Source: Oscillatoria sp. CS-180
GTDB taxonomy: Bacteria > Cyanobacteriota > Cyanobacteriia > Phormidesmidales > Phormidesmidaceae
Length of the DNA stretch: 64,000 nucleotides
Assembly (NCBI RefSeq): GCF_028330965.1
Contig: NZ_JAQMUB010000081.1
Span: 1 to 64,000 of the forward strand
Direction: 5' to 3'
Shown: positions 43,702-51,900 of the stretch, one piece after another
Layout: each line of letters opens with the position of its first letter
How positions within the stretch are numbered: position 1 is the stretch's first letter
Notes under the pieces: generated by a model
Told to the model about the DNA's origin: nothing
Database searches by the model: none
What the model saw: the letters and a program-made list of their open reading frames with translations, nothing else
Translations under genes and position numbers: made by a program

Positions 43702-45015
43702 ATGACGCCGAAAATCATTGTGCTAGATGATGACCCCACCGGGTCACAGACAGTTCATAGCTGCTTGCTGTTGCTCAAGTGGGACGTTGAAACACTGGTT
43801 TTAGGGCTGCAAGACAATTCTCCGATTGTCTTTATTCTGACGAATACCCGAGCGTTATCTCCGGCACAGGCAAAAGCCATTACCACCGAAGTGTGCCACA
43901 ACTTGAAAACCGCAATTCTCCAGGCTGGCATTGAAGAGTTTCTAGTTGTCAGCCGTTCTGACTCAACCTTGAGGGGACACTATCCTATTGAAACGGATGC
44001 GATCGCCGCTGAGCTAGGTCCTTTTGATGCCCACTTTATGGTGCCGGCCTTTTTTGAAGGTGGACGCATTACCCGCAATAGCGTTCACTATGTTGTTCAG
44101 GACGAAACGCCCATACCTGCCCATGAAACTGAGTTCGCAAAAGATTCCGTTTTTGGCTACAGCACCAGCTATCTACCCGACTATGTTGCTGAAAAAACGG
44201 GCGATCGCATTTCTGCTGAGCAAGTCAAGCGTTTCACATTAGAGCGGATTCGTCAGGGCTGCCTAGATGAGTTGTTGGCATTGGAGAATAACGTCTGTGT
44301 GGCGGTAGACGGCGAGAGTCAACTCGATCTCAATCAGTTTGCTCAAGATGTGCTGACAGGGGCAGCTCAAGGAAAACGGTTTTTGTTTCGAAGTGCAGCT
44401 AGCCTATTAACGGCCCTGGCAGCCCTACCACCTCAACCCATCGCCGCAGAAGATATGGCTCAGTATGTCAAAGATCATCACCCTGGCGCGGTTTTAGTCG
44501 GCTCCCACGTCAAAAAAACGACACAACAGTTGGCAGCTTTGCTAAAAGCACCTGATGTCGTCGGTGTTGAAGTCGATGTCACTCAGATGGTGGATAACTT
44601 GGATGAAGGCAAATCTCGTCTTTTAGAGGGAACGCTGACACAAGTGCGGCAGATTCACGAACAAGGAAAAACCCCTGCTATTTATACCAGTCGTGAGGAA
44701 CTCACATTTCCCGATGTACAAACACGACTGGCCTTTGGCGAACATGTTTCAGCTCTCCTGATGGATATTGTGCGGGGGCTACCTAATGACTTGGGTTATC
44801 TCATTAGCAAAGGCGGCATTACCTCCAACGACACGCTCAGTAAAGGGTTAGCCCTCAGAACAACGCGGCTGCTAGGTCAAATTCTTCCGGGGTGCTCCGT
44901 CGTTCGAACAGCCGCCAATCATCCTCAGTTTTCTGCAATGCCAGTCGTTCTGTTTCCTGGCAATGTTGGGGATGAGAACGCTTTAGCTCTTGCCTATCAG
45001 CGCCTGAGTCGATAA
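43702..45015 (+). CDS. Four-carbon acid sugar kinase-family protein (DUF1537)
   Basis: 437 residues. The N-terminal domain starts KIIVLDDDPTGSQTVH, the DUF1537 hallmark, and continues with FILTNTRALS and VSRSDSTLRGHYPIE. The C-terminal nucleotide-binding domain shows VLVGSHVKKTTQQL, LISKGGITSND and the terminal VLFPGNVGDENAL. Characterised members (OtnK, DtnK) phosphorylate 4-carbon acid sugars. Substrate here is unknown, and the usual aldolase, isomerase and dehydrogenase partners are absent. Confidence 0.88.
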   Translation: MTPKIIVLDDDPTGSQTVHSCLLLLKWDVETLVLGLQDNSPIVFILTNTRALSPAQAKAITTEVCHNLKTAILQAGIEEFLVVSRSDSTLRGHYPIETDAIAAELGPFDAHFMVPAFFEGGRITRNSVHYVVQDETPIPAHETEFAKDSVFGYSTSYLPDYVAEKTGDRISAEQVKRFTLERIRQGCLDELLALENNVCVAVDGESQLDLNQFAQDVLTGAAQGKRFLFRSAASLLTALAALPPQPIAAEDMAQYVKDHHPGAVLVGSHVKKTTQQLAALLKAPDVVGVEVDVTQMVDNLDEGKSRLLEGTLTQVRQIHEQGKTPAIYTSREELTFPDVQTRLAFGEHVSALLMDIVRGLPNDLGYLISKGGITSNDTLSKGLALRTTRLLGQILPGCSVVRTAANHPQFSAMPVVLFPGNVGDENALALAYQRLSR

Positions 45016-45141
45016 CGAGAGAGCTGGTTTGTAGACAGGACAACAATTGGACTGCTACAAAGGTAGTTCCATCAGGGGAACCGTCTCTTACGGTACACAC
45101 CGTTACGCACTTCCAGTTACACACCTCAATTTCGGAATGTT

Positions 45142-45780
45142 ATGAAGCCTGATCCAGAACGATTTCGTGTAGTGATTTTTGGGTCTGCTCGCTTGAAACC
45201 GGGCGACACTATTTATGAACAGGTACGGCGTTTAGCCAAACTTATTGGGCGAGAAGGCTTAGATGTGGTGACTGGTGGTGGTCCAGGATTGATGGAGGCG
45301 GCTAATCTCGGCCATCGTGAAGGACGGGAAGATCCCCACAGTGTGGACGATTCCAGCAAATCCTACGGGCTAAACATCAAACTCCCTTTTGAAGAAGCGC
45401 CCAATCCGCACGTTGATATCAAACACGAGTTCGATCGCTTTTCAGAGCGACTGGATCACTTTATGCACCTGGCCAACGCCGTTGTTGTGGCTCCAGGTGG
45501 CGTTGGGACACTGCTCGAACTAGCGTATACGTGGCAGCTGATTCAAGTTGAGCATATGTCAAACATTCCCATCGTCCTGCTAGGCGATATGTGGAAAGAC
45601 TTCCTTCGCTGGGTCAAAGATTGGCCTCTAGAAAAGCAGCTGATCAACCCAGAAGACTACGAAATGCTGTTCCTCGTTCACAACTGTGACGAAGCGTTTG
45701 ACGTTGTTCGCGAAGCCTATCGTAAGTTCCTCACTCATCAGGACGAATTTTGCCTCAACTACCACGAATACAAACTTTAG
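45142..45780 (+). CDS. LOG-family protein (cytokinin riboside phosphoribohydrolase-like)
   Basis: 212 residues with the Rossmann-type LOG motif PGGVGTLLE at 118-126 and the upstream GGGPGLMEAAN at 45-55. LOG enzymes remove ribose 5-phosphate from cytokinin nucleotides or related AMP derivatives. Bacterial members may instead act on AMP or on unknown nucleotides. It is a larger variant than the ~190-residue plant-type LOG, with the insertion LGHREGREDPHSVDDSS. Stands alone. Confidence 0.85.
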   Translation: MKPDPERFRVVIFGSARLKPGDTIYEQVRRLAKLIGREGLDVVTGGGPGLMEAANLGHREGREDPHSVDDSSKSYGLNIKLPFEEAPNPHVDIKHEFDRFSERLDHFMHLANAVVVAPGGVGTLLELAYTWQLIQVEHMSNIPIVLLGDMWKDFLRWVKDWPLEKQLINPEDYEMLFLVHNCDEAFDVVREAYRKFLTHQDEFCLNYHEYKL

Positions 45781-45852
45781 GAAGGGGCTGGTCAAGACAC
45801 AAATTCAAACTGATTCCTCCTTCAACCCCAATTCTTGATGGTTCTCCGACAA

Positions 45853-45962
45853 CTAGTACCGCTACGCGGAATTCAAAATTCAAAATTCAAAATTCAAAAC
45901 TAAGGCAGCTAAGCTTTCTCAATGTTTTGAATGGTGAGCCTGTTTCTGCCGCAGTGTACTAG
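45853..45962. repeat. MITE family A, copy 2
   Basis: 110 bp from CTAG to CTAG. It contains an expanded run of the 10-bp unit AATTCAAAAT. Its right-hand CTA supplies the stop codon (TAG on the minus strand) of the ftsI-like gene. Confidence 0.85.
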
Positions 45963-47797
45963 GGAGACATCACACCGCCTAGAGCTTGGGGGGAAGACGG
46001 CGGAATGCCTTCTAAGACGACTAAAGATTCCATCACCGTTCTCACTAGCGGAGCAGCAACCGTTGAACCGTAAGCATCATCGCCTAAGGGTTCATCAATC
46101 ACCGCCAGCACAACGAATTGGGGCGCTTCGACTGGCAGTAACCCAACAAAGCTAGTAATGCGTCCAGAACCGTAGACGCCCCCCTCAGTCACTTTTTGAG
46201 AGGTTCCCGTTTTACCCGCAATGCGATAGCCCGGAATCTGAGCGGCCTCACCGGTGCCGTCTTCGACAACGGTTTCCATCATTTTGAGAACGGCATCGGC
46301 TGTTTCTTGCGAAAAGACGGATTTACGATCGCCCACATCAGGCTGCCACGTCAACTGCCCAGTGTCACTCACCAACCCCTTAACCACCTTGGGGGTCACC
46401 AGATAACCCCCATTCGCGATCGCAGCTTGCAGTTGCAGCAGCTTGATTGGCGTAAGTGCAATTCCTTGGCCGAAGGCTGCTGTGGCCGCATCAACTCGAC
46501 TATTGACGAACTGCTCTCGCTCCTTCAACGCCTGAGCATTCTCCGCAGGAAGACTGATATTCGTTGGGCGATCAAGCTCTAGCTTCTCTAACCAAGCGTA
46601 AAACTCCGATGCCGGGAGCTGCTCCATAATACGAACCATACCAACATTGCTAGACTTCCTGAGAACATCCGCAATGCTCAGCATGCCGACCCCTCCCATG
46701 GCCTCATAGTCAGAATTTTGAATCGTCCATTCACCAAACCGCAGACGCCCCTCGTCATAAATGGTGTCATCAGGAGTAATGGCATCAGCTTCCAGAGCGA
46801 TCGCGACATTGATCGGCTTAAACGTCGAACCGGGCTCATAAAGATCTGTGACCGCCCAATTCTTTAACCAGCCTAGATTAGCGTCAAAATAGCGATTGGG
46901 ATCAAAGGTCGGCTCAACGGCAAATGCCCGCAGCTCACCCGTATGAACTTCCATCACCATGACGGTTCCCTGTTGAGCACCAAACTTTCGCAAGGTTTGC
47001 CGTAAAGCTTCTTGAGCAATTCGTTGTAGGCGATTGTCCAACGTGAGTTGCAGCTGCTGTGATGTCTCTTCCGTGGGCAGGTTAATCACGGGCAACGCAG
47101 GTCCAACAACGTGAGGGGCTTGCGGCATTGGCAAGCTCAAACGCTTCTCGTACTGCGCTTCTAATCCCGTTTGCGCTTTACCCTCCAAATTAACAAAGCC
47201 TACGATTTGGGAGAACAAATCTTGCTGTGGATAAAAGCGCTGCTGACTAGGGACCAACTCCAATCCATCTAGTCGTAACTGTTGAATACGTCTAGCCGTT
47301 TCCTCAGGCAGATCATCGACAATTCGCAACCCCGTTGCCTGTCCTTTGAACTGCTCTGCCAAAGTGCCCGCAGGGATTTCAAGGACTGGACTCAAAGTTT
47401 GTGCGACAACGCTGATGGGTTGGCGAAACAACGCTGGATGACCGTAGAGGGTATAGACCAGACGGTCCACGGCTAGGGGAATTCCCTGATTATCAATGAT
47501 GGAGCGGCGGCCAACATTGGCATTGATCTGACGGGCTCGTTGCTGTTGAGCGATCGCCTGCAAGGTGTCTCCGTTAAAGAGTTGTAGATAAGCGAGCCGT
47601 CCCGCCAATCCCAAGGCAATGGCGACCAGCAGCAGCCAAACCAGCACAATCCTAACGATGGGAGATGGGCGCTTGGTCCGATGAGAGGGTTTTTGTGCGT
47701 TTGCCGCTCGCTTTTTAGCCACTCGCTTTCTCGCAGCTGGCGATCGCAAAGAGCGCTTACGAACGGAGGATCGATAACTTCCCATGAGCAACCTCAA
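45959..47797 (-). CDS. ftsI: Class B penicillin-binding protein, FtsI-like transpeptidase
   Basis: 612 residues. A Lys/Arg-rich cytoplasmic tail (1-47) is followed by one membrane anchor at about 48-69. The pedestal domain comes next, then the transpeptidase domain with S324-TF-K327 (EPGSTFKP), S382-S-N384 and K529-T-G531. It cross-links septal peptidoglycan in divisome complexes. The ftsL-like gene ends 14 bp upstream, which supports FtsI rather than an elongation PBP2. The reading frame stops at the boundary of a MITE, so the last residues may not be the ancestral C-terminus. Confidence 0.92.
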   Translation of the reverse strand: MRLLMGSYRSSVRKRSLRSPAARKRVAKKRAANAQKPSHRTKRPSPIVRIVLVWLLLVAIALGLAGRLAYLQLFNGDTLQAIAQQQRARQINANVGRRSIIDNQGIPLAVDRLVYTLYGHPALFRQPISVVAQTLSPVLEIPAGTLAEQFKGQATGLRIVDDLPEETARRIQQLRLDGLELVPSQQRFYPQQDLFSQIVGFVNLEGKAQTGLEAQYEKRLSLPMPQAPHVVGPALPVINLPTEETSQQLQLTLDNRLQRIAQEALRQTLRKFGAQQGTVMVMEVHTGELRAFAVEPTFDPNRYFDANLGWLKNWAVTDLYEPGSTFKPINVAIALEADAITPDDTIYDEGRLRFGEWTIQNSDYEAMGGVGMLSIADVLRKSSNVGMVRIMEQLPASEFYAWLEKLELDRPTNISLPAENAQALKEREQFVNSRVDAATAAFGQGIALTPIKLLQLQAAIANGGYLVTPKVVKGLVSDTGQLTWQPDVGDRKSVFSQETADAVLKMMETVVEDGTGEAAQIPGYRIAGKTGTSQKVTEGGVYGSGRITSFVGLLPVEAPQFVVLAVIDEPLGDDAYGSTVAAPLVRTVMESLVVLEGIPPSSPQALGGVMSP

Positions 47798-47811
47798 ACG
47801 CGATCCAAACT

Positions 47812-48309
47812 TCAGTAACCTTTGGGAAGAAAGCGCTGGTCTTTCGTATGCTCAGCAGCAGTCGCCGCCGTTGGAGACGGCTCAGGCAAGGAGGCAGGTT
47901 CAGCCATTTCCAGAAAAATGACTTCCTTAGGATGAAGGACGCTACTCTCGCTGTAGGTCACAGCAATTTGGGCCAAATGGTTTTTGAACACGGCGTTGGC
48001 TGTCGTTAGCTGCTGCTGCTGTTCTTGCAGACTTTCGAGAGTCGTGGTGGCCGTTGCCAAGCGACGATTCGTATTCACCGTTAGCCCATAAGCAGACAGC
48101 GCACCCACCACTGTCAGAGCAGCAACCCCCAGAGAAAGCCACTGCCCCCCTACTAGCAATTTCAGCCAGAGAGGACGATTAGCCCGTGTCTGCTTAGGAA
48201 AAGGCGCTGGAGCAGCCGTCGACGCCGAGGGCACGACCGTGAGCCGAGGGCGACGCTGAGGAGATTGGAGGGGAAGTCTCACCTCTTGAGGCTTCGGAAC
48301 AGCAGACAT
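47812..48309 (-). CDS. FtsL-like bitopic membrane protein
   Basis: 165 residues. A Pro/Arg-rich cytoplasmic arm (1-50) precedes one transmembrane helix at about 57-77 (LSLGVAALTVVGALSAYGLTV). A short coiled coil (RRLATATTTLESLQEQQQQL) and an extracytoplasmic tail follow. Size, topology and position directly before ftsI match FtsL/DivIC-type septum proteins, which are too divergent to recognise by sequence. The call therefore rests on synteny. Start ATG 48309. Confidence 0.6.
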   Translation of the reverse strand: MSAVPKPQEVRLPLQSPQRRPRLTVVPSASTAAPAPFPKQTRANRPLWLKLLVGGQWLSLGVAALTVVGALSAYGLTVNTNRRLATATTTLESLQEQQQQLTTANAVFKNHLAQIAVTYSESSVLHPKEVIFLEMAEPASLPEPSPTAATAAEHTKDQRFLPKGY

Positions 48310-48390
48310 ACATTACACTCCTGGATTACCGCGATCGCACATCTGAATGCGTCAATAACGGTTGCTGACAAATGCCGAATCACGCGACAT

Positions 48391-48490
48391 ACTAGCGCGT
48401 GCTTACCCACTCAGCAAGCCTTTTCCCAAATCTGAAAGACGTTACTGAAACCTGCACCCATAAAATACCTCAAGCTTTTGGATTTGCAAC
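48391..48490. repeat. Repeat C, copy 1
   Basis: A 100-bp noncoding sequence, ACTAG followed by CGTGCTTACCCACTCAG and ending GATTTGCAAC. A second, directly oriented copy with ~90% identity lies at 49667-49765. Here the leading CTAG has no MITE attached. Confidence 0.8.
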
Positions 48491-48612
48491 AACGATATCG
48501 ATGTTGAGTGTCAAAACCATCATGGAATAGCAGCCTTGCAATCGAGGTGATAATTCCAAGCTCTAGTGATCAGATCTCTGTATTTCGTCTCATATTCGAC
48601 TCTCACAGATAG

Positions 48613-48739
48613 CTAGTACCGCTACGCGGAATTCAAAATTCAAAATACTCTGAGAGAAGAGCAAAGCTCTACAAAGCTAGGGCAGATAAGCTTTCTCAGT
48701 GTTTTGAATGGTGAGTCTATTTCTGCCGCAGTGTACTAG
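48613..48739. repeat. MITE family A, copy 3
   Basis: 127 bp from CTAG to CTAG. Compared with copies 1, 2 and 4 it carries an internal ~30-bp segment (GAGAAGAGCAAAGCTCTAC) that is shared only with copy 5, defining a subfamily. Confidence 0.85.
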
Positions 48740-48966
48740 CCCTGTCTACCGACCCTTCTAGTCACCCCCGAACACAAAGCATATAGCGGCATGCATTTAA
48801 TCAAGCACACCTCATTCCCTATTCCTATTCCCTGCCTCCTTAAGACACTGAGATGCACTTAGCCAAGCTGCACAGGGCTGTAAACCCAAAACTTGCCATC
48901 TTCACTCAATTGTGTCCTCTAGACTAGGGATATACACAGCAGTGAGAACCTGATTAATCTGGAGTT

Positions 48967-49212
48967 ATGAAAGCGATCGAAGCAACAGCAACCATCAATA
49001 ATGAAGGTCAACTGGCCCTTGATTATCCTCTTGACGTGGCTCATCATCGTCGCGTCCGTGTCATTGTTCTCATTCCTGAATCAGAAGAGGATATCGGCCT
49101 AGAGGACTCTACCGAAACCATAATTGAGGGTATTCAAGAGGGATGGCAGCAGGCTCTCATAGGCGAAATACATCCCGTATCAGAGCTTTGGGATAGGTTG
49201 GATGTCGAATAA
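48967..49212 (+). CDS. Antitoxin of a type II toxin-antitoxin pair
   Basis: 81 residues. The N-terminal half (AIEATATINNEGQLALDYPL...RRVRVIVLIPE) looks like a small beta-rich DNA-binding domain of the kind seen in cyanobacterial antitoxins. The C-terminal half is acidic (TETIIEGIQEGWQQAL), suited to covering a basic toxin. The gene overlaps the RelE-like gene by 11 bp. No family name is certain. It probably represses its own promoter. Confidence 0.75.
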   Translation: MKAIEATATINNEGQLALDYPLDVAHHRRVRVIVLIPESEEDIGLEDSTETIIEGIQEGWQQALIGEIHPVSELWDRLDVE

Positions 49213-49543
49213 ACTACCGATTCAAATCAGCTTCACCAATCGATTTGAAAGAGATGTTCGGCGCCTCGCAAAGCGATATCGTAGCATCAAACTTGATATC
49301 CAGGTTCTTATCCAAAAACTTGAACTAGGAGACCTTCCAGGCGATCAAATTCCCAATCTTCAGCAAACAGTCTTCAAAGTCAGAGTAAAAAACAGCGACA
49401 TTCAGAAGGGAAAGAGCGGTGGTTATCGAGTAATTTACTATCTCAAAACGGAAACCCAGATAATACTCATTACCTTATATTCAAAATCTGACCGTTCGGA
49501 TATGTCCCTAACTGAAATTCAGAAAATCCTAAATCCTGCTTAG
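49202..49543 (+). CDS. RelE/ParE-superfamily toxin
   Basis: 113 residues. RelE-type core: ISFTNRFERDVRRLAKRY at the N-terminus, the central VFKVRVKNSDIQKGKSGGYRVIYYL, and a C-terminal ILITLYSKSDRSD. The Y-S-K-S-D ending is typical of YafQ/HigB-like mRNA interferases. Start ATG overlaps the antitoxin's end, so translation is coupled. Confidence 0.88.
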   Translation: MSNKLPIQISFTNRFERDVRRLAKRYRSIKLDIQVLIQKLELGDLPGDQIPNLQQTVFKVRVKNSDIQKGKSGGYRVIYYLKTETQIILITLYSKSDRSDMSLTEIQKILNPA

Positions 49544-49568
49544 GAGATCTAAAAACAAAACCACCTGG

Positions 49569-49671
49569 CTAGTACCGCTACGCGGAATTCAAAATTCAGA
49601 ACTCAAAACCAAGGCAGATGGGCTTTCCCAGCATTTTGAATGGTGAGCATATTTCTGCCGTAATGTACTAG
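49569..49671. repeat. MITE family A, copy 4 (most diverged)
   Basis: 103 bp from CTAG to CTAG with more substitutions than the other copies (for example CAGCATTTTGAATGG). It directly abuts repeat C copy 2, sharing its CTAG. Confidence 0.85.
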
Positions 49672-49765
49672 GGCGTGCTTACCCACTCAGTAGCCTTTTC
49701 CCAAATCTGAAAGACGTTACTGAAACTTGGACCCATAAAATACCTCAAGCTTTTGAATTTGCAAC
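49667..49765. repeat. Repeat C, copy 2
   Basis: Directly repeated relative to 48391-48490, about 1.28 kb apart. Together the two copies bracket the toxin-antitoxin pair and two MITEs. Confidence 0.8.
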
Positions 49766-49843
49766 AGTCAATTGTGTATTGATGTAAGCAAGCAATTAAG
49801 AGCAACCTGTTATTCTCTAGATATCAAGTTCAGGATTCTAAAG

Positions 49844-50494
49844 ATGGAAAAGGCATTCGGACTAGAAATTCCTGAAAACTTAGAGGACGCCTGCGAACTC
49901 AACCGTACAGCTTTAATCGTTTATGACATGCAGGCTGGCATTTTCAGCCAGTTGAGTGACGGAGACACAGTCAAGGCACAGGTTATAAAAGTACTTGAAG
50001 CAGCACGAAAAGTCGGTTTGCGGATCTTTTTCATGCGCCATATGTCGCTGCCCAAGGAACTGTCAGGAGTCTTTCAGCTAAAAACGGCTAAGGCGTGGCA
50101 AAGAGCTACTTCTGTTGATGATGTGCAGCCTTGGTTTCTGCCTAGCTCACCGGGTTTTCAACTGATCCCTGAAATATCCCCACTTCCTTCCGAAGCCATT
50201 TTTGACAAAATCACGATGTCTGCATTCGAAGGAACACCTCTCGATATCGCCTTACGCGATTGTGGTATTCAGACTGTGATTGTTGTGGGTGTAGCAACTG
50301 AGATTGGGATCGAGCCAACCCTTCGCCATGCGGCTGATCTGGGCTACATATCAGTTATGGTGACTGATGCTTGCGGAGCAGGCGACGAAGAAGCAGGTCA
50401 ACGCGCAATTGCCAGCCTCAAATTTATGGGGGACGCCTTTTTCACAGATGTCAACGGAATATGTTCAATTCTTCAGAAGAAAGCCGCAGCCTAA
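49844..50494 (+). CDS. Isochorismatase-family hydrolase
   Basis: About 216 residues from MEKAFGLEIP. The fold's first Asp is in TALIVYDMQAGIF and the Lys in IFDKITMSAFEGTPL. In the third motif, VVGVATEIGIEPTLRHA, the position usually held by the catalytic Cys of nicotinamidase-type members (ATDxCV) is Gly, as in isochorismatase itself. It may therefore act on an isochorismate-like ether or be a non-thiol variant. The substrate is unknown and no siderophore genes are near. GTG/ATG codons further upstream lie too close to repeat C to be credible. Confidence 0.82.
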   Translation: MEKAFGLEIPENLEDACELNRTALIVYDMQAGIFSQLSDGDTVKAQVIKVLEAARKVGLRIFFMRHMSLPKELSGVFQLKTAKAWQRATSVDDVQPWFLPSSPGFQLIPEISPLPSEAIFDKITMSAFEGTPLDIALRDCGIQTVIVVGVATEIGIEPTLRHAADLGYISVMVTDACGAGDEEAGQRAIASLKFMGDAFFTDVNGICSILQKKAAA

Positions 50495-50831
50495 AGAGGG
50501 CATGAACAATCTCGTTTTACAGCCTGGTAGCCCCGTTCGACAAGGCTCTCAGTAATGCTGTAAGGCAGCAGCGGCACACATAATCAGTTCTGTTTGAGTG
50601 CATAGGTAAAAGATTTCGGCATCTCAGTGGGGCCGCCGGTTCCCAAGAAACTGCTTGAGTAGCTACATCCTTTCTATACGGTTGCTCTCGAAGATCAAAT
50701 GAATTATTATCACCAACCATAGCTGCATCCGTGCAGCTTGCTTCCCCGAACGTTTAGTCGGCGGCACTGGCAAGTGATGGCACACAAACCAGCGCCTAAC
50801 CCATAGACAGTCCTAGCCTGTCGTACGGGCT
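50495..50831. other. Intergenic region without clear gene
   Basis: I see no convincing coding frame in these ~340 bases. The minus strand reads fragments such as DAEIFYLCTQTE with interspersed stops, suggesting decayed coding or mobile DNA. Confidence 0.35.
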
Positions 50832-50844
50832 TTGCCTATTTTAG

Positions 50845-50926
50845 GTCGCCCCACCGAAGCGCTTCGTCTAAGGGCGACTGAATCTTCGGGGATTCCAACC
50901 CAATCCAATTCTTTGGAGGAATCCCC
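50845..50926 (+). promoter_or_regulatory. Two-hairpin leader; second hairpin covers part of the RBS
   Basis: First structure: GTCGCCC (50845-50851) pairs with GGGCGAC (50872-50878), enclosing the palindrome CGAAGCGCTTCG (50855-50866). Second: GGGGATTCC (50888-50896) pairs with GGAATCCCC (50918-50926), a perfect 9-bp stem. The ribosome binding site GGAGG (50915-50919) overlaps the second stem, and the GTG start follows at 50928. This may regulate translation. Confidence 0.55.
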
Positions 50927-50927
50927 A

Positions 50928-51212
50928 GTGATTACCATTCAATACTTTCTGCCGTCTCACCACACTGAGGCGGCACCCCCGTCGTTGCCGAGTCATCCTA
51001 CTCATCCCCAGCGACGACACAAACGCCTGCGCCTCTATTTGGTGGGCACTGAAGCCGATACCCAAAGCGCCATTGATCTGTTCCACCTCCGGAACTGCGT
51101 CGAGCGTATCGAGTGGAGTCCGAAGATCGACGTGCCGGAAAACGGCGTGCTGATCCGCCAAGACCCCGGCGATGTGTTGCGATACTTGCAGCGCGACAGG
51201 TTGTTCGAATAG
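50928..51212 (+). CDS. Small conserved hypothetical protein
   Basis: 94 residues starting at GTG, chosen because GGAGG lies 8 bp upstream; the frame is open further back but lacks a signal. The N-terminus (VITIQYFLPSHHTEAAPPSL) is followed by a His/Pro linker. A mixed alpha/beta domain comes last, RLRLYLVGTEADTQSAIDLFHLRNCVERIEWSP...VLIRQDPGDVLRYLQR. I do not recognise the family. The gene stands alone after a structured leader. Confidence 0.6.
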   Translation: MITIQYFLPSHHTEAAPPSLPSHPTHPQRRHKRLRLYLVGTEADTQSAIDLFHLRNCVERIEWSPKIDVPENGVLIRQDPGDVLRYLQRDRLFE

Positions 51213-51306
51213 CAACCTAATTGAGGAGTATTGAGGGGCGATCGCTATTCTGTTTTGGAGAAGGCGATCGCTCCGACCCAATCAACCTCTCTTACTCAAA
51301 CCTTTT

Positions 51307-51608
51307 ATGTATCAGCCCTACTTTCGGATACCCTCTTGTCCTAAGGTCTTCATTGCACCGGACTGTCAAGTGCGATTGGGTAGGATCGAGAAGTTACTGA
51401 AAACCGGGATTGCGAACGTTATGCGGCTGAGCATTGGCTAAAGCATGTTAATGAAGATCGCGAAAGAATTACCTATGGGGTCCTACCAGGAATATCAGAT
51501 GTCCTCAACACCAATGACTCTCTCTGGACACTGTTTATCACCAATGCCGAAGCTCAATCCTGCACGCTGATCGAATACGGAAATGCACTTTTGATAGTGG
51601 TAGCGTGA
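51307..51608 (+). pseudogene. Probable decayed gene with two overlapping frames
   Basis: A 44-codon frame from ATG 51307 (MYQPYFRIPSCPKVFIAP...RIEKLLKTGIANVMR) overlaps another frame. The latter is open from 51384 to the TGA at 51606-51608 and reads AAEHWLKHVNEDRERITYGV and IEYGNALLIVVA without any Met. Together they look like one gene broken by a frameshift. MITE copy 5 lies 30 bp downstream. Confidence 0.4.
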
Positions 51609-51637
51609 CCCAAAGGCAATTGGAATAACTCAGAATA

Positions 51638-51764
51638 CTAGTACCGCTACGCGGAATTCAAAATTCAAAATACTCTGTGAGAAGAGCAAAGCTCTACAAA
51701 ACTAAGGCAGATAAGCTTTCTCAGTGTTTTGAATGGTGAGCCTATTTCTGCCGCAGTGTACTAG
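51638..51764. repeat. MITE family A, copy 5
   Basis: 127 bp from CTAG to CTAG, almost identical to copy 3 including the internal ~30-bp segment. It lies in the spacer upstream of purK, 136 bp before the start codon. Confidence 0.85.
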
Positions 51765-51900
51765 CGTTATTTTCCTTTCTCAAATTCAGGTTATTGAGCA
51801 TCACTCACGTTTCACTTTTGCTATAAAGTCTGGTCATGGAACTCAAGTGGCTATCGACCTTTTGTTTCTGGCTTCAAACTTCAATCTCCAAAATGTGTAA

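Noticed and set aside
45853-45962. MITE A2 as an intrinsic terminator of ftsI
   Set aside because: It contains an internal stem but no T run after it in the right orientation, so termination is not supported by sequence.
50517-50720. 67-codon minus-strand open frame
   Set aside because: No family pattern, no ribosome binding site, and neighbouring frames show decayed fragments; treated as intergenic.
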